This document shows, in pieces, positions 10,335-18,447 of a DNA stretch of 64,000 nt (positions are counted from its first letter, which is position 1; each line of letters begins with the position of its first letter). The translations under genes and the position numbers were made by a program. The notes beneath the pieces are model-generated. The model did not search any database and was not told the DNA's origin. It worked only from the letters and a program-made list of their open reading frames with translations. This DNA is from Beijerinckia sp. 28-YEA-48 (GTDB lineage: Bacteria; Pseudomonadota; Alphaproteobacteria; Rhizobiales; Beijerinckiaceae), in the NCBI RefSeq assembly GCF_900104955.1, contig NZ_FNSI01000001.1, forward strand, positions 1,274,001 through 1,338,000, read 5' to 3'.

Positions 10335-10381
10335 CTCTGGATACCCGCTCACCCGCTGCGCGGGCGTCGGGTATGACACCG
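10335..10381. repeat. REP-like hairpin, copy 2 (inverted relative to copy 1)
   Basis: Read on the minus strand this begins CGGTGTCATACCCG and ends CGGGTATCCAGAGC, matching copy 1. Internal stems ATACCCG/CGGGTAT and CCCGC/GCGGG are visible. The two copies flank about 150 bp in head-to-head orientation, as in bacterial interspersed mosaic elements. The whole 324-bp gap 10082-10405 holds only this pair and no supported gene. Confidence 0.65.
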
Positions 10382-10405
10382 AGGGGTCTTCTACAACCTC
10401 CTAAA

Positions 10406-11137
10406 TCAGACGAGAGCGATCTTGCCCGTCGCTAGATCGTAGTGTGCGCCAACCACTTTCACCTTCTTGGCCTGAACGAACTCGCTGAGGATCGGCTTGG
10501 CGGTTTCGAGGCGGCGCACGCCGTTGCGAACGTTCTGGGTGATCGACGCGGCGAGCAGATTGGCCGGCTTCTGCTTCTGCGCGGCTTCGACGGCTGGCTT
10601 GATGTCGCGCACCAGCTGCTGCAAATGGCCGGGCAGGGTGACGCGATCGTTGAGTACCTTGATGGCGGCATCGACGGCGCCGCAGTTGGAATGACCGAGC
10701 ACCATGATCAGCGGCACGTTGAGGATCTTCACCGCATATTCGAGACTGGCGAGACCATCGTCGTTGACGAAATTGCCAGCGAGGCGAACAACGAAAAGAT
10801 CACCGGGCGCCTGGTCGAAGGCGAGTTCGGGGGCAACGCGCGAGTCGGCGCAGCTCAAGATGGCGGCGATGGGATATTGCGCCGTGGCGCGCGCGGCGCG
10901 GCCGGCCGAGTAATCTTGATTGGAGGAGGTATTGGCGGCGTAGCGCGCATTGCCGTCCATGATGCGCTTCAACGCCTCGTCTGGCGAAATGGCATTCTGC
11001 GGTGTCGCCGTCTGCGCCGAAGCTGCTTGAAATGGCGTCAACGCAGCGGTGGCGAGTGCCGCACCGCCCCAAAGAAGATGTCGGCGGGACAAGTTTGATC
11101 GGTCGTTTGACCCGTTAGAAGAACAATAGTCGCACAT
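10406..11137 (-). CDS. Exported beta-class carbonic anhydrase
   Basis: A 243-residue beta-carbonic anhydrase, which interconverts CO2 and bicarbonate. Zinc ligands are C96, H149 and C152 in SCADSR and GHSNCG, with the D98-R100 dyad preserved. The N-terminus contains a twin-arginine signal (LSRRHLLWGG followed by a hydrophobic stretch and AASAQ), so the enzyme should act in the periplasm after folding in the cytoplasm. Upstream of the Tat motif is a short MCDYC leader with a CxxC pair. The open frame starts further upstream, but the ATG at 11137 has GGGGG just before it; 11152 is an alternative. No neighbour is obviously linked to its function. Confidence 0.92.
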   Translation of the reverse strand: MCDYCSSNGSNDRSNLSRRHLLWGGAALATAALTPFQAASAQTATPQNAISPDEALKRIMDGNARYAANTSSNQDYSAGRAARATAQYPIAAILSCADSRVAPELAFDQAPGDLFVVRLAGNFVNDDGLASLEYAVKILNVPLIMVLGHSNCGAVDAAIKVLNDRVTLPGHLQQLVRDIKPAVEAAQKQKPANLLAASITQNVRNGVRRLETAKPILSEFVQAKKVKVVGAHYDLATGKIALV

Positions 11138-11315
11138 GAAGCCCCCAGCCATGATCGATGTTGCTCGTGCACCAGCGGTATATATTTGCGATATGCTGGC
11201 CGTGGCAACGCGGGGAGGATTTTCTATCGGATCGTGAACGGCTGACCAGTATTTTCGGCAAGTCTGGTTCATGAATTCGAAACCCAGGCCGCAGCTAGAC
11301 AGAGCCAGCCCTCGA

Positions 11316-12362
11316 TCAGCCTTCGTCAGCCGGTGGTTTGTCGGAGCGGCCGACGACCAGATGTCGTGCATAGGCGCCGAAGTGATTTTGCACGGAGGCC
11401 AGTCGCGGATCGCTCTGCCCCGACGGTAGTTGGCCACGCGCCTGGTTCGGCGTCACGGCAAAACGGGCGCGGAAGGCGCGGTGGAATTGCGTGCTGCTGG
11501 AGAAGCCGAACGTATGGGCAATTTCCGAGATCGACTGGACGCGGCTGCCGGGCAGGGACAATTCGCGGAAGGCTGCATCGAGGCGCTTTTCGCGAATGAT
11601 CGTCGCGACACCGCCTTCGGTTGCGAACATCCGATAGAGATGAGCGCGCGACACTTGGAAACGCTGCATGAGCAACGCCGGGCTGAGTTCTGGATCGGAC
11701 AGATTGGCGTCGATGAAATTGAGTAGACGGTGACGTAGAATATGGGCCAGCGCCGGGTCGTGCGAAGTGGGGGCATGCTGGGCCAGGCTTGTTGCGACCA
11801 GCGTCGTTACCGCTTCCTCGATGGCCAACGCATCGGCGCTGTCCTGATCCGTCAGCTTGGAGAAGGTGACGATGAAGTCGGCGAGGAAGCGCGTCAACGG
11901 CGTGTCCGCCTTCAGCACCAGTCCATGCAGATTGCGCCCGTTGGTGGCTTTGTCGATCAGGGCTCGTGGCAACACCATCGATAGGGTGGAGCCGGTTCGC
12001 ACCTGTGTCTCAAAAGGATGGGCGAGGTCGAAGACGCAAATGTCTCCGGGCTCGACAGATATGGCACGGCCGTTGCAATCGCCTTCAAGCGCGCCGGAAA
12101 CGAACAATTGTAGGAAATACTGATCCAGTCCGCCTTGCAGGATGGTGCGCCGGTCGCGGCGATATTGTTGCTGGCTGAACGTGGTGGGGCCAATCAGGAG
12201 CGCGCCGATGGCGCGTGAGCGGATCGAAACTTCGAGAGGTGTTCGGGCTTCGCCAGGGTAGGGCGTCGCTTCGAAGAAAGGCCGCGAGATTTCACGGCAC
12301 ATGTCGGTGCGCAGGGATGGTTCGACCATATCGGTCGAAAGAGAGATTTCATCCGCTGCCAT
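11316..12362 (-). CDS. AraC-family transcriptional regulator, paralogue 1
   Basis: A 348-residue regulator with an N-terminal cupin-like sensing domain of the AraC-binding-like type (RRTILQGGLDQYFLQLFVSG, EPGDICVFDLAHPFE) and a C-terminal AraC double helix-turn-helix (SRAHLYRMFATEGGVATIIREKRLDAA and IAHTFGFSSSTQFHRAFRARFAVTPNQAR). The ATG at 12362 follows GGGGGCGG. It lies 57 bp downstream of a clearly homologous gene in the same orientation, so the pair arose by tandem duplication. Candidate targets are the divergently transcribed porin-like and amidohydrolase genes. Effector unknown. Confidence 0.92.
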   Translation of the reverse strand: MAADEISLSTDMVEPSLRTDMCREISRPFFEATPYPGEARTPLEVSIRSRAIGALLIGPTTFSQQQYRRDRRTILQGGLDQYFLQLFVSGALEGDCNGRAISVEPGDICVFDLAHPFETQVRTGSTLSMVLPRALIDKATNGRNLHGLVLKADTPLTRFLADFIVTFSKLTDQDSADALAIEEAVTTLVATSLAQHAPTSHDPALAHILRHRLLNFIDANLSDPELSPALLMQRFQVSRAHLYRMFATEGGVATIIREKRLDAAFRELSLPGSRVQSISEIAHTFGFSSSTQFHRAFRARFAVTPNQARGQLPSGQSDPRLASVQNHFGAYARHLVVGRSDKPPADEG

Positions 12363-12419
12363 TGAGCCGCCCCCAGCTCGCGCACCGCCAAACACGACGG
12401 TATCCCGTTTATTGCTAAG

Positions 12420-13472
12420 CTAAATTGCTTGATGGATCAAGTGAGCTGCCCAGGGAGCTCCCGAAAGCGAGATGGCGCGTGTATTGGCCGAAAAGGCCCT
12501 GCAGTGGGTCAGTCGCTGATTGGCCAGGGCGGAGAGGCGTTCGCGGCGCGCCTGGTTCGGTGTCAGCGAGAAGCGCGCGCGAAAGGCGCGATGGAATTGC
12601 GTGCTGCTGGAAAAGCCAAGGCCATCGGCGATCTGGGTGATCGAACGGCTGCCGCTCTGCGGCGTGGACAGGGTGTGGAAGGCGGCGTCAAGCCGCTTTT
12701 CACGGATGATCGTGGCAACGCCACCTTCCGCCGCGAACATCCGGTAGAGGTGAGCCCGTGAGACTTGAAATCGATGCATCAATAACGCCGGACCAAGCTT
12801 GGGCGAGGAGAGATTGGCATCAATGAAGCGGAGCAGACGGTGGCGCAGAACATGCGCTAACGCAGGATCATGTGCCTTGGGCGCTTCTTGAACGAAACAG
12901 GTGCCGATCAAGGTCGTCGCAGCCTCTTCGATGGCTTGTGAGCTGGTATCTGCTGTTTCCGCCGCAAGCGCGGAGAAACTCACCATGAAATCAGTTAGAA
13001 ATTGCGTCATCGGCGCGCCGGCTTTGAGGATCAGCCCGTGCAGATCGCGTCCGCGGGTTGCTCTGTCGATCGGCGCGCGTGGGAGAAGCAAGGACAGCAT
13101 CGAGCCTTGATCGACACGGCCTTCGAAGGGGCGAGCGAGATCGAAGAGTATGATGTCGCCCGGGCCAGCCGACATCATGCGGTCCTCACAAGCGCCCTCA
13201 TGCGTGCCCGTGCGGAACAGGCGCAGGAAATACTGGTCCAGTCCGCTTTTCAGGATGCGGCGACGGTCCCGATAATATTGCTGTTGGCCATGGAGACTGT
13301 CGGCAACCATCACCCTGTCGATCATCTGCGAGCGGATGGAGAGTTCGAGAGGAGCAGGTCTACCGGCGAGCGGCGTCGCCTCGAAAAAGGGGCGTGACAT
13401 TTCGCGGCAAAGCTCGGTGCGCAAGCCAGGCTCGACCATGTTGGTCGAAAGGATGACTTCGTCGGTCGCCAT
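12420..13472 (-). CDS. AraC-family transcriptional regulator, paralogue 2
   Basis: A 350-residue paralogue of the adjacent gene; both share the opening xATDE-LSTxMVEPxLRTxxCRE pattern and almost the same C-terminal helix-turn-helix. The sensing domain keeps RILKSGLDQYFLRLF and GPGDIILFDLARPFE. The second of two adjacent ATGs (13472) is spaced better from GGGAGG than the first (13475). The C-termini of the two paralogues differ completely after the HTH. It is divergent from the outer-membrane protein gene, and direct repeats in the shared intergenic region (13609-13640) are candidate binding sites. Confidence 0.92.
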   Translation of the reverse strand: MATDEVILSTNMVEPGLRTELCREMSRPFFEATPLAGRPAPLELSIRSQMIDRVMVADSLHGQQQYYRDRRRILKSGLDQYFLRLFRTGTHEGACEDRMMSAGPGDIILFDLARPFEGRVDQGSMLSLLLPRAPIDRATRGRDLHGLILKAGAPMTQFLTDFMVSFSALAAETADTSSQAIEEAATTLIGTCFVQEAPKAHDPALAHVLRHRLLRFIDANLSSPKLGPALLMHRFQVSRAHLYRMFAAEGGVATIIREKRLDAAFHTLSTPQSGSRSITQIADGLGFSSSTQFHRAFRARFSLTPNQARRERLSALANQRLTHCRAFSANTRAISLSGAPWAAHLIHQAI

Positions 13473-13608
13473 CATGCCTCCCAGGCTTGTGAATTCGCCA
13501 TTTTAGTGAGGCGAGCATAGAGGGCTAAGGTTAAGAGGATTTGTCAGTGCGATCAATATGATTGACAGCGAGTAAACGCCGCCGATGGCGGTTCACCACA
13601 ACCGGTTT

Positions 13609-13640
13609 TGAGACGCAGCGCCATTAAAAATGAGACGCGG
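13609..13640 (+). promoter_or_regulatory. Candidate AraC-type direct repeats
   Basis: TGAGACGCAG at 13609-13618 and TGAGACGCGG at 13631-13640 are direct repeats whose starts are 22 bp apart, two helical turns, the usual spacing of half-sites for AraC-family activators. They lie between the AraC paralogue 2 gene and the rightward porin/amidohydrolase pair. The rest of the 303-bp gap (13473-13775) shows no gene. Assignment to the neighbouring AraC proteins is inference. Confidence 0.45.
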
Positions 13641-13775
13641 TGTTACGTTCAAAGCGGTGCCGATGTGCGAGCATTCCGTGCAGTGCTGATTCATCTTCGC
13701 CACGCAGTCTCTATCGGGGCCGCGCGGGTGGGGCATTTTATCCAATCGATTGGCTGAGCCGGGGGGCATAGCAGT

Positions 13776-14618
13776 ATGTTTTCGACGTCTAATTCTTTGC
13801 GTGGACTTTCGCTGCGTGGATATGCAATCGCCGCTTCCGTGGGTTTGGCGACCCTCGCTGCGGCCATGCCAGCGGGTGCCGCCGACATGCCGGCACCGCG
13901 AGCGCCGGTGCCGACCTTCGTTGCGCAGAAGGATTGGTCGATTACCGTCACGCCTTATCTTTGGGCGGCGTCGCTCAACGGCAATGCCGCCGTGCTTGGC
14001 ATCCATCGCCCTGTCGACGTGCCGTTCCGCGATACCCTGAAAAATCTCGACTTCGGCTTCATGGGCAATGTCGAATATCGCCAGGGTTCGGCCGGCGCCT
14101 ATCTCAATGCCGAATATACCAAGGTCTCCAACAACGCCCATCTTGGCCCGTTCAACATCGGCGTCAGCATGCGCTCAGCCTTGATCAGCGCCGGCTTCTT
14201 CTACCGCGTCTATGAGGCTGGGCTCGGCGGCAATACGGTGTTTGGCACGCCGCGTGTCTTCGCTATCGAGCCGACGGCCGGCATGCGCTGGACCAGCATG
14301 AGCGCCCGCGTCCACCTTGGTTTCTTCAACGTTTCCGAGCGGCAAAGCTGGGCCGATCCGTTCGTCGGTGCCCGTTTCAACTACGATCTGACCGACCGCT
14401 GGAATCTGTTCGTTGAAAGCGATGTCGGCGGCTTCGGCGCTGGTTCGCGCTTCAGCATCAATGCCCAGGCGGTGCTCGGCTATCGCATGCTGCTGGCGGG
14501 TTATCAGACGACGTTTGGCGTCGGCTATCGCGTGTTGAAGCAGGATTACCGCAGCGGCGGTTTCCAGTGGAACGTCACCCAACATGGGCCGCTGGTCGGC
14601 GCCTCGATCCGCTTCTGA
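13776..14618 (+). CDS. Outer-membrane beta-barrel protein
   Basis: A 280-residue protein with a signal peptide (residues 1 to about 36, ending PAGAA before DMPAP) and alternating aromatic/hydrophobic strands through to a C-terminal ...GASIRF, the terminal phenylalanine recognised by the BAM machinery. Segments such as WSITVTPYLWAASLNGNAAV and YRQGSAGAYLNAEY resemble alphaproteobacterial outer-membrane proteins with a porin-like or lipid A palmitoyl-type barrel. It is 29 bp upstream of the amidohydrolase gene in the same direction, so they are probably co-transcribed under control of the AraC paralogues. A channel for the amidohydrolase substrate is a reasonable guess. Confidence 0.8.
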   Translation: MFSTSNSLRGLSLRGYAIAASVGLATLAAAMPAGAADMPAPRAPVPTFVAQKDWSITVTPYLWAASLNGNAAVLGIHRPVDVPFRDTLKNLDFGFMGNVEYRQGSAGAYLNAEYTKVSNNAHLGPFNIGVSMRSALISAGFFYRVYEAGLGGNTVFGTPRVFAIEPTAGMRWTSMSARVHLGFFNVSERQSWADPFVGARFNYDLTDRWNLFVESDVGGFGAGSRFSINAQAVLGYRMLLAGYQTTFGVGYRVLKQDYRSGGFQWNVTQHGPLVGASIRF

Positions 14619-14647
14619 CGGCGTGAGATATTTCAAGGAGATCTACG

Positions 14648-16393
14648 ATGTGCTTGGCTTGTAACCCCGGCCAATTAGCCGTTCTCCGCAGCGCCGCATC
14701 GCGCCGCGGTTTTCTCAAGTATATGAGCGTTGCCACCGCATCGGCCTTCGTCGCTTCGGCGGTGGAGCCGGTCATGGCCCAACCGGCTTCGGGGCCTGCT
14801 GACGTTATTTTCCGCGGTGGCCCGGTTCTCACCATCAACAGCCAGGCGCCGCGCGCCGAGGCTCTTGCCATCCGTGGCAACAAGATTATCGCCGTCGGTA
14901 AATTGGACGATGTGCAATCCTTCAGCGGCCCCAAGACGCGTGTGGTCGATCTGAAAGGGCGCACCTTGATGCCGGGGTTGATCGATCCGCACATGCATTT
15001 CGTCTTCACCATTTTCGAAGACTGGATCGACGTCAGCCCGATCACGACGCCGGATTACGCGACGGTGTTGACGAAACTCAGAGATGGTGTGGCCAAAGCC
15101 AAGGACGGCGAATGGGTCCGCGCCCAGCAGTTCGACTCCAGCATCACCCGTGACGCCCACATCCCGACATTGGCTGAGCTTGACCAGATTTCACCGAAGA
15201 ATCCGTTCTTCATGCAGGAGAGCAACGGCCATATCGCTTACGCCAACAGCCTCGCCTTCAAAGCCGTCGGCGTTACACGTGACACGCCCAATCCGTCGGG
15301 AGCGCGTTTCGTTCGCGATTCGAACGGGAACCTGACCGGGCGCCTCGAGGAGATGGCCGCCCAAGAATTATTCATCAAGGCCATGCCGGCGCCGAGCGCG
15401 GCCGAGATGGTCGGACGGACGCGGAACTTGATCAACCGCTGCGCCTCGGTCGGTTGCACGATGGTGCACGACAACGGCATCGGCTTGATGGCTGGCATGC
15501 AGGACCTGGCGCTGCTCGACGCCGTGGCCGGCAATGCGAATTCGCCGCTGCGCTACCGGGGCATGCTGGTTTCGACGTTGATGGACGAATGGGAGAAGCA
15601 GGGCATCAAGCCGGGACGCGGCAATGAGTTCTTCCGTGTCGACGGTATCAAGGCCTGGGCCGACGGTTCGAACCAGGCGCAGACCGGCTATCAGCGCGAG
15701 AACTATCTCGGGACCAACGCGCGCGGCGCGTTGAATTACAGTCTTGAGCAGGTAACCGAAGTGATCCGCAGGTCGCACGCCGGCGGCTGGCAGGTCGGTG
15801 TGCATGCCAATGGCGACGCGGCGATCGATATGGTCATCGATGCCTATGAGGCTGTGCTCGGACCCAATCCGAACACCGATCTGCGCCATCGCATCGAGCA
15901 TTGCAGCGTCCTCCATCCAGAACAGATGGTGCGGATGAAGAAGCTTGGTCTGTCGCCGTCCTTCCTGACGGGGCATATTCGCTGGTGGGGCAAGGCGTTC
16001 CGCGACCGGCTGCTGGGGCCGGAGCGGGCGCGCTTCTATGATCCCTGCGCTTCGGCTCTCGCGGCTGGTCTCAAGATTTCATTCCATTCGGACTGGAACG
16101 TGACGCCGATCGAACCGCTGCGTTGTGTCGAGGATGCGGTGACGCGTGTAATGAACGAGGGCGGCGACGTCTTCTTCCCCAACGAGCGCATTCCCGTCGA
16201 AGCGGCGCTGCGCGGAGTCACGATCGACGCCGCCTGGCAGTGCCATATGGACGACAAGATCGGCACGCTCGAAACAGGCAAACTGGCGGATCTGGCCATT
16301 CTCGAACAGGACCCGACCGCTGCCCAGGTGCAGATCAGCAAGATCAAGGTCAGCGAGACCTGGATGGATGGCGTGCAGCGCTACGGCGCTTAA
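14648..16393 (+). CDS. Tat-exported YtcJ-like amidohydrolase
   Basis: A 581-residue metal-dependent amidohydrolase of the YtcJ / N-substituted formamide deformylase group. After a MCLAC leader, SRRGFLKYMSVATASAF at residues 18-34 is a twin-arginine signal, placing the enzyme in the periplasm. Catalytic motifs: H115 and H117 in DPHMH, the later VHANGDAAID and HRIEHCSVLHPEQM histidines, and HSDWNV near the end. ATG at 14648 is preceded by AAGGAGAT. It is the second gene after an outer-membrane protein and is followed by a hairpin at 16417-16447. Substrate is unknown; amide or formamide bonds are typical. Confidence 0.92.
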   Translation: MCLACNPGQLAVLRSAASRRGFLKYMSVATASAFVASAVEPVMAQPASGPADVIFRGGPVLTINSQAPRAEALAIRGNKIIAVGKLDDVQSFSGPKTRVVDLKGRTLMPGLIDPHMHFVFTIFEDWIDVSPITTPDYATVLTKLRDGVAKAKDGEWVRAQQFDSSITRDAHIPTLAELDQISPKNPFFMQESNGHIAYANSLAFKAVGVTRDTPNPSGARFVRDSNGNLTGRLEEMAAQELFIKAMPAPSAAEMVGRTRNLINRCASVGCTMVHDNGIGLMAGMQDLALLDAVAGNANSPLRYRGMLVSTLMDEWEKQGIKPGRGNEFFRVDGIKAWADGSNQAQTGYQRENYLGTNARGALNYSLEQVTEVIRRSHAGGWQVGVHANGDAAIDMVIDAYEAVLGPNPNTDLRHRIEHCSVLHPEQMVRMKKLGLSPSFLTGHIRWWGKAFRDRLLGPERARFYDPCASALAAGLKISFHSDWNVTPIEPLRCVEDAVTRVMNEGGDVFFPNERIPVEAALRGVTIDAAWQCHMDDKIGTLETGKLADLAILEQDPTAAQVQISKIKVSETWMDGVQRYGA

Positions 16394-16416
16394 AGAGCCC
16401 TGCTGACGAAATTTTG

Positions 16417-16447
16417 AAGTGCCACGCCGGCCCCGGCGTGGCACTTT
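16417..16447 (+). terminator. Hairpin terminator after the amidohydrolase gene
   Basis: AAGTGCCACGCCGG and CCGGCGTGGCACTT form a perfect 14-bp stem (16417-16430 with 16433-16446) followed by a short T run. The inner pairs must open to give a loop. Confidence 0.7.
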
Positions 16448-16453
16448 CATGGG

Positions 16454-16819
16454 ATGAAGTTGCGATCCCTCGCGCATTGTCTGGTTCTGGCGCTGTTCAT
16501 GGCGGCAGGGACCCTGTCGGCTTTCGTCAGTCCTGCGAAGGCCGGCTACGGCATGCCCGGGGGCGAAAATGCGGCCATGGAAGCTGGCATGCCGTGCTGT
16601 CCTTCCGACGACGGCAAAACGCCCGATTGCGCCACGCATTGTCCGGCATTGAATCTCTGCCTTATCAAGAGCTTCGCGAGCGGTGCCGGAAAAAGCTTCG
16701 TCAATCTCGTTCTGCCCGTCGTCGCGGTGATCGCCCTGGAGGACGACGCGGCGCGCAGCTCCCGGCTGTCGGAGCCGCCGGCACGACCTCCTCGAACCGT
16801 CAGCATCGCCGGCGCTTGA
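16454..16819 (+). CDS. Small exported Cys-rich protein, possible metal binding
   Basis: A 121-residue protein with a signal peptide (MKLRSLAHCLVLALFMAAG, ending PAKA) and a cluster of cysteines and histidine: MPCCPSDDGKTPDCATHCPALNLC. This is similar in style to small periplasmic proteins found near copper efflux genes (DUF2946-like). A second hydrophobic stretch (VNLVLPVVAVIALE) follows. It is directly upstream of the CusB-like adaptor gene in the same direction, which suggests periplasmic metal binding or sensing. The family assignment is tentative. Confidence 0.7.
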   Translation: MKLRSLAHCLVLALFMAAGTLSAFVSPAKAGYGMPGGENAAMEAGMPCCPSDDGKTPDCATHCPALNLCLIKSFASGAGKSFVNLVLPVVAVIALEDDAARSSRLSEPPARPPRTVSIAGA

Positions 16820-16929
16820 ACGCCGGCTACGGCCGCATGGATCATCCGCGCGGTCGTCGCGCCGTGGCCTTTTTTGCCACGCCATGAGCCGTGCCTTTGC
16901 GCGGCAGCTGATCAATTTCGAGTCTGAAC

Positions 16930-18447
16930 ATGAACTTCTTTCATCTGTCGCGCGCCCTCGTCGCGGCGTTTGCGCTCGTCCTGGCCACCGCAACGGGCAG
17001 GGCTGACATCAAGGACTACGAGTTTCGTCTGCTCGAAGACGGCTTCCAACCGGGCGATGCCGTGGTCGCCGTGCGCCTCATCGACAAGCGCTCGGGCCAA
17101 CCCGTGTCGGGCGCTGAAATCGTCGCCCGGCGCATGGACATGGAGCCGGACGGCATGGCCGAAATGACCACGTCGCTGGACATTCTCCCCGTGTCGGAGC
17201 CAGGGCTTTATCGTTTCAAGACGAACCTGACCATGGGAGGTCGCTGGCGCCTGTCGCTGACTGCGAATGTGCCCGGCGAGAGCGGAGTTTTGCAAAGCAG
17301 TTTGGTTGTGAAAGCCGTGTCGGCGCCCGTGCCGGCGCAGGGTAAAGGCCGGCTGCTTTATTACCGCAATCCGATGGGCCTGCCCGACACGTCGCCCGTT
17401 CCCAAAAAGGATTCGATGGGGATGGACTACTTGCCCGTCTACGAGGGCGAGGACGGCGACGGCACCACGATCAAATTATCGCCAGGCCGAGTGCAGCGCA
17501 GCGGCGTGCGGTCGGAGCTTGTAAGCCGACAGGCGATGACCCGGACGATCCGCGTGCCTGGCGTGGTGCAGCTCGACGAGCGCCTGATCTCCGTGGTGGC
17601 GCTGCGCGCCGATGCATTCATCCAAGAGGTTGCACCCGTCACCACCGGCGACCGGGTCAGCAAGGGGGCACGTCTCGCACGCATTTATTCGCCTGACATC
17701 AGTGCGGCGAGCGCGCAGTTCGTCACTGAACTGAGCGCCGCGACGCGCGGCGCGCTGGAAGGCGGGGCGCGGCAACGGTTGGAAAATCTTGGTGTTCCAT
17801 CGGCGATCGTCGCTGAGATCGAGCGCACCCGGAAAGTACCTTCCACACTCAACTGGACGGCGCCACGGGACGGCATCGTACTCGAACGCAATATTGTCGA
17901 CGGCATGAAGGTGGTGGCGGGCAGCACGCTCTTTCGCTTGGCTGATCTGTCGACAGTCTGGGTTGTCGCCGACGTGCCGGAGGGCGATCTGGCCGCCATC
18001 GGCGTTGGCACGTCGGCCTCCGTCCAGCTGCGCGGCCGACCGGAGAGCCGATTCACCGGCCGGATTGGCCTGATCTATCCGCAGGTGGCCGAGGCGACGC
18101 GGACAGTGAAAGTGCGGATCGAACTCGCCAATCCCGAAGGCTTGTTGTTGCCGAACATGTTTGCCGAGGTGGATATCCGCTCCGGCGATGCGGCGCCGGT
18201 GCTGGTGGTGCCCGATAGCGCGGTGATCGATAGCGGCACGCGCCGTGTCGTCATTCTCGATCGTGGCGAAGGCCGGTTTGAAGCACGTGAAGTGGCCATC
18301 GGTCTGCGGGGCGACGGCATGGTCGCGATCCGCGATGGTGTCAACGATGGCGATCGCGTCGTCGTGGCCGCCAACTTCCTGATCGACGCGGAAAGCAATC
18401 TCAAAGCGGCGCTGCGGACGCTTTCCATGACGGAGAACCAGCCGTGA
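16930..18447 (+). CDS. cusB: CusB-like RND efflux adaptor with FixH-like N-terminal domain
   Basis: A 505-residue periplasmic adaptor of a heavy-metal RND pump. Order: signal peptide (to about 25), an Ig-like FixH/YtkA-type domain (about 26-130, with DGFQPGDAVVAVRLID and RRMDMEPDGMAEM), a heavy-metal-binding domain at 143-173 (YYRNPMGLPDTSPVPKKDSMGMDYLPVY), then the biotinyl-lipoyl and beta-barrel hairpin domains. Methionines in the 143-173 segment are suited to Cu(I) or Ag(I). Its stop overlaps the GTG start of the pump gene. No outer-membrane factor is encoded nearby. A FixH-type domain fused at the front is an unusual architecture compared with CusB of enterics. Confidence 0.9.
   Translation: MNFFHLSRALVAAFALVLATATGRADIKDYEFRLLEDGFQPGDAVVAVRLIDKRSGQPVSGAEIVARRMDMEPDGMAEMTTSLDILPVSEPGLYRFKTNLTMGGRWRLSLTANVPGESGVLQSSLVVKAVSAPVPAQGKGRLLYYRNPMGLPDTSPVPKKDSMGMDYLPVYEGEDGDGTTIKLSPGRVQRSGVRSELVSRQAMTRTIRVPGVVQLDERLISVVALRADAFIQEVAPVTTGDRVSKGARLARIYSPDISAASAQFVTELSAATRGALEGGARQRLENLGVPSAIVAEIERTRKVPSTLNWTAPRDGIVLERNIVDGMKVVAGSTLFRLADLSTVWVVADVPEGDLAAIGVGTSASVQLRGRPESRFTGRIGLIYPQVAEATRTVKVRIELANPEGLLLPNMFAEVDIRSGDAAPVLVVPDSAVIDSGTRRVVILDRGEGRFEAREVAIGLRGDGMVAIRDGVNDGDRVVVAANFLIDAESNLKAALRTLSMTENQP

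Noticed and set aside
16863..16881. CGTGGC/GCCACG hairpin with a T-rich loop
   Set aside because: The T run is in the loop rather than after the stem, so it does not look like a terminator; short stem.
16079..16993. Minus-strand frame of 304 codons
   Set aside because: Spans the amidohydrolase end, terminator and Cys-rich gene on the other strand; low-complexity Arg-rich sequence.
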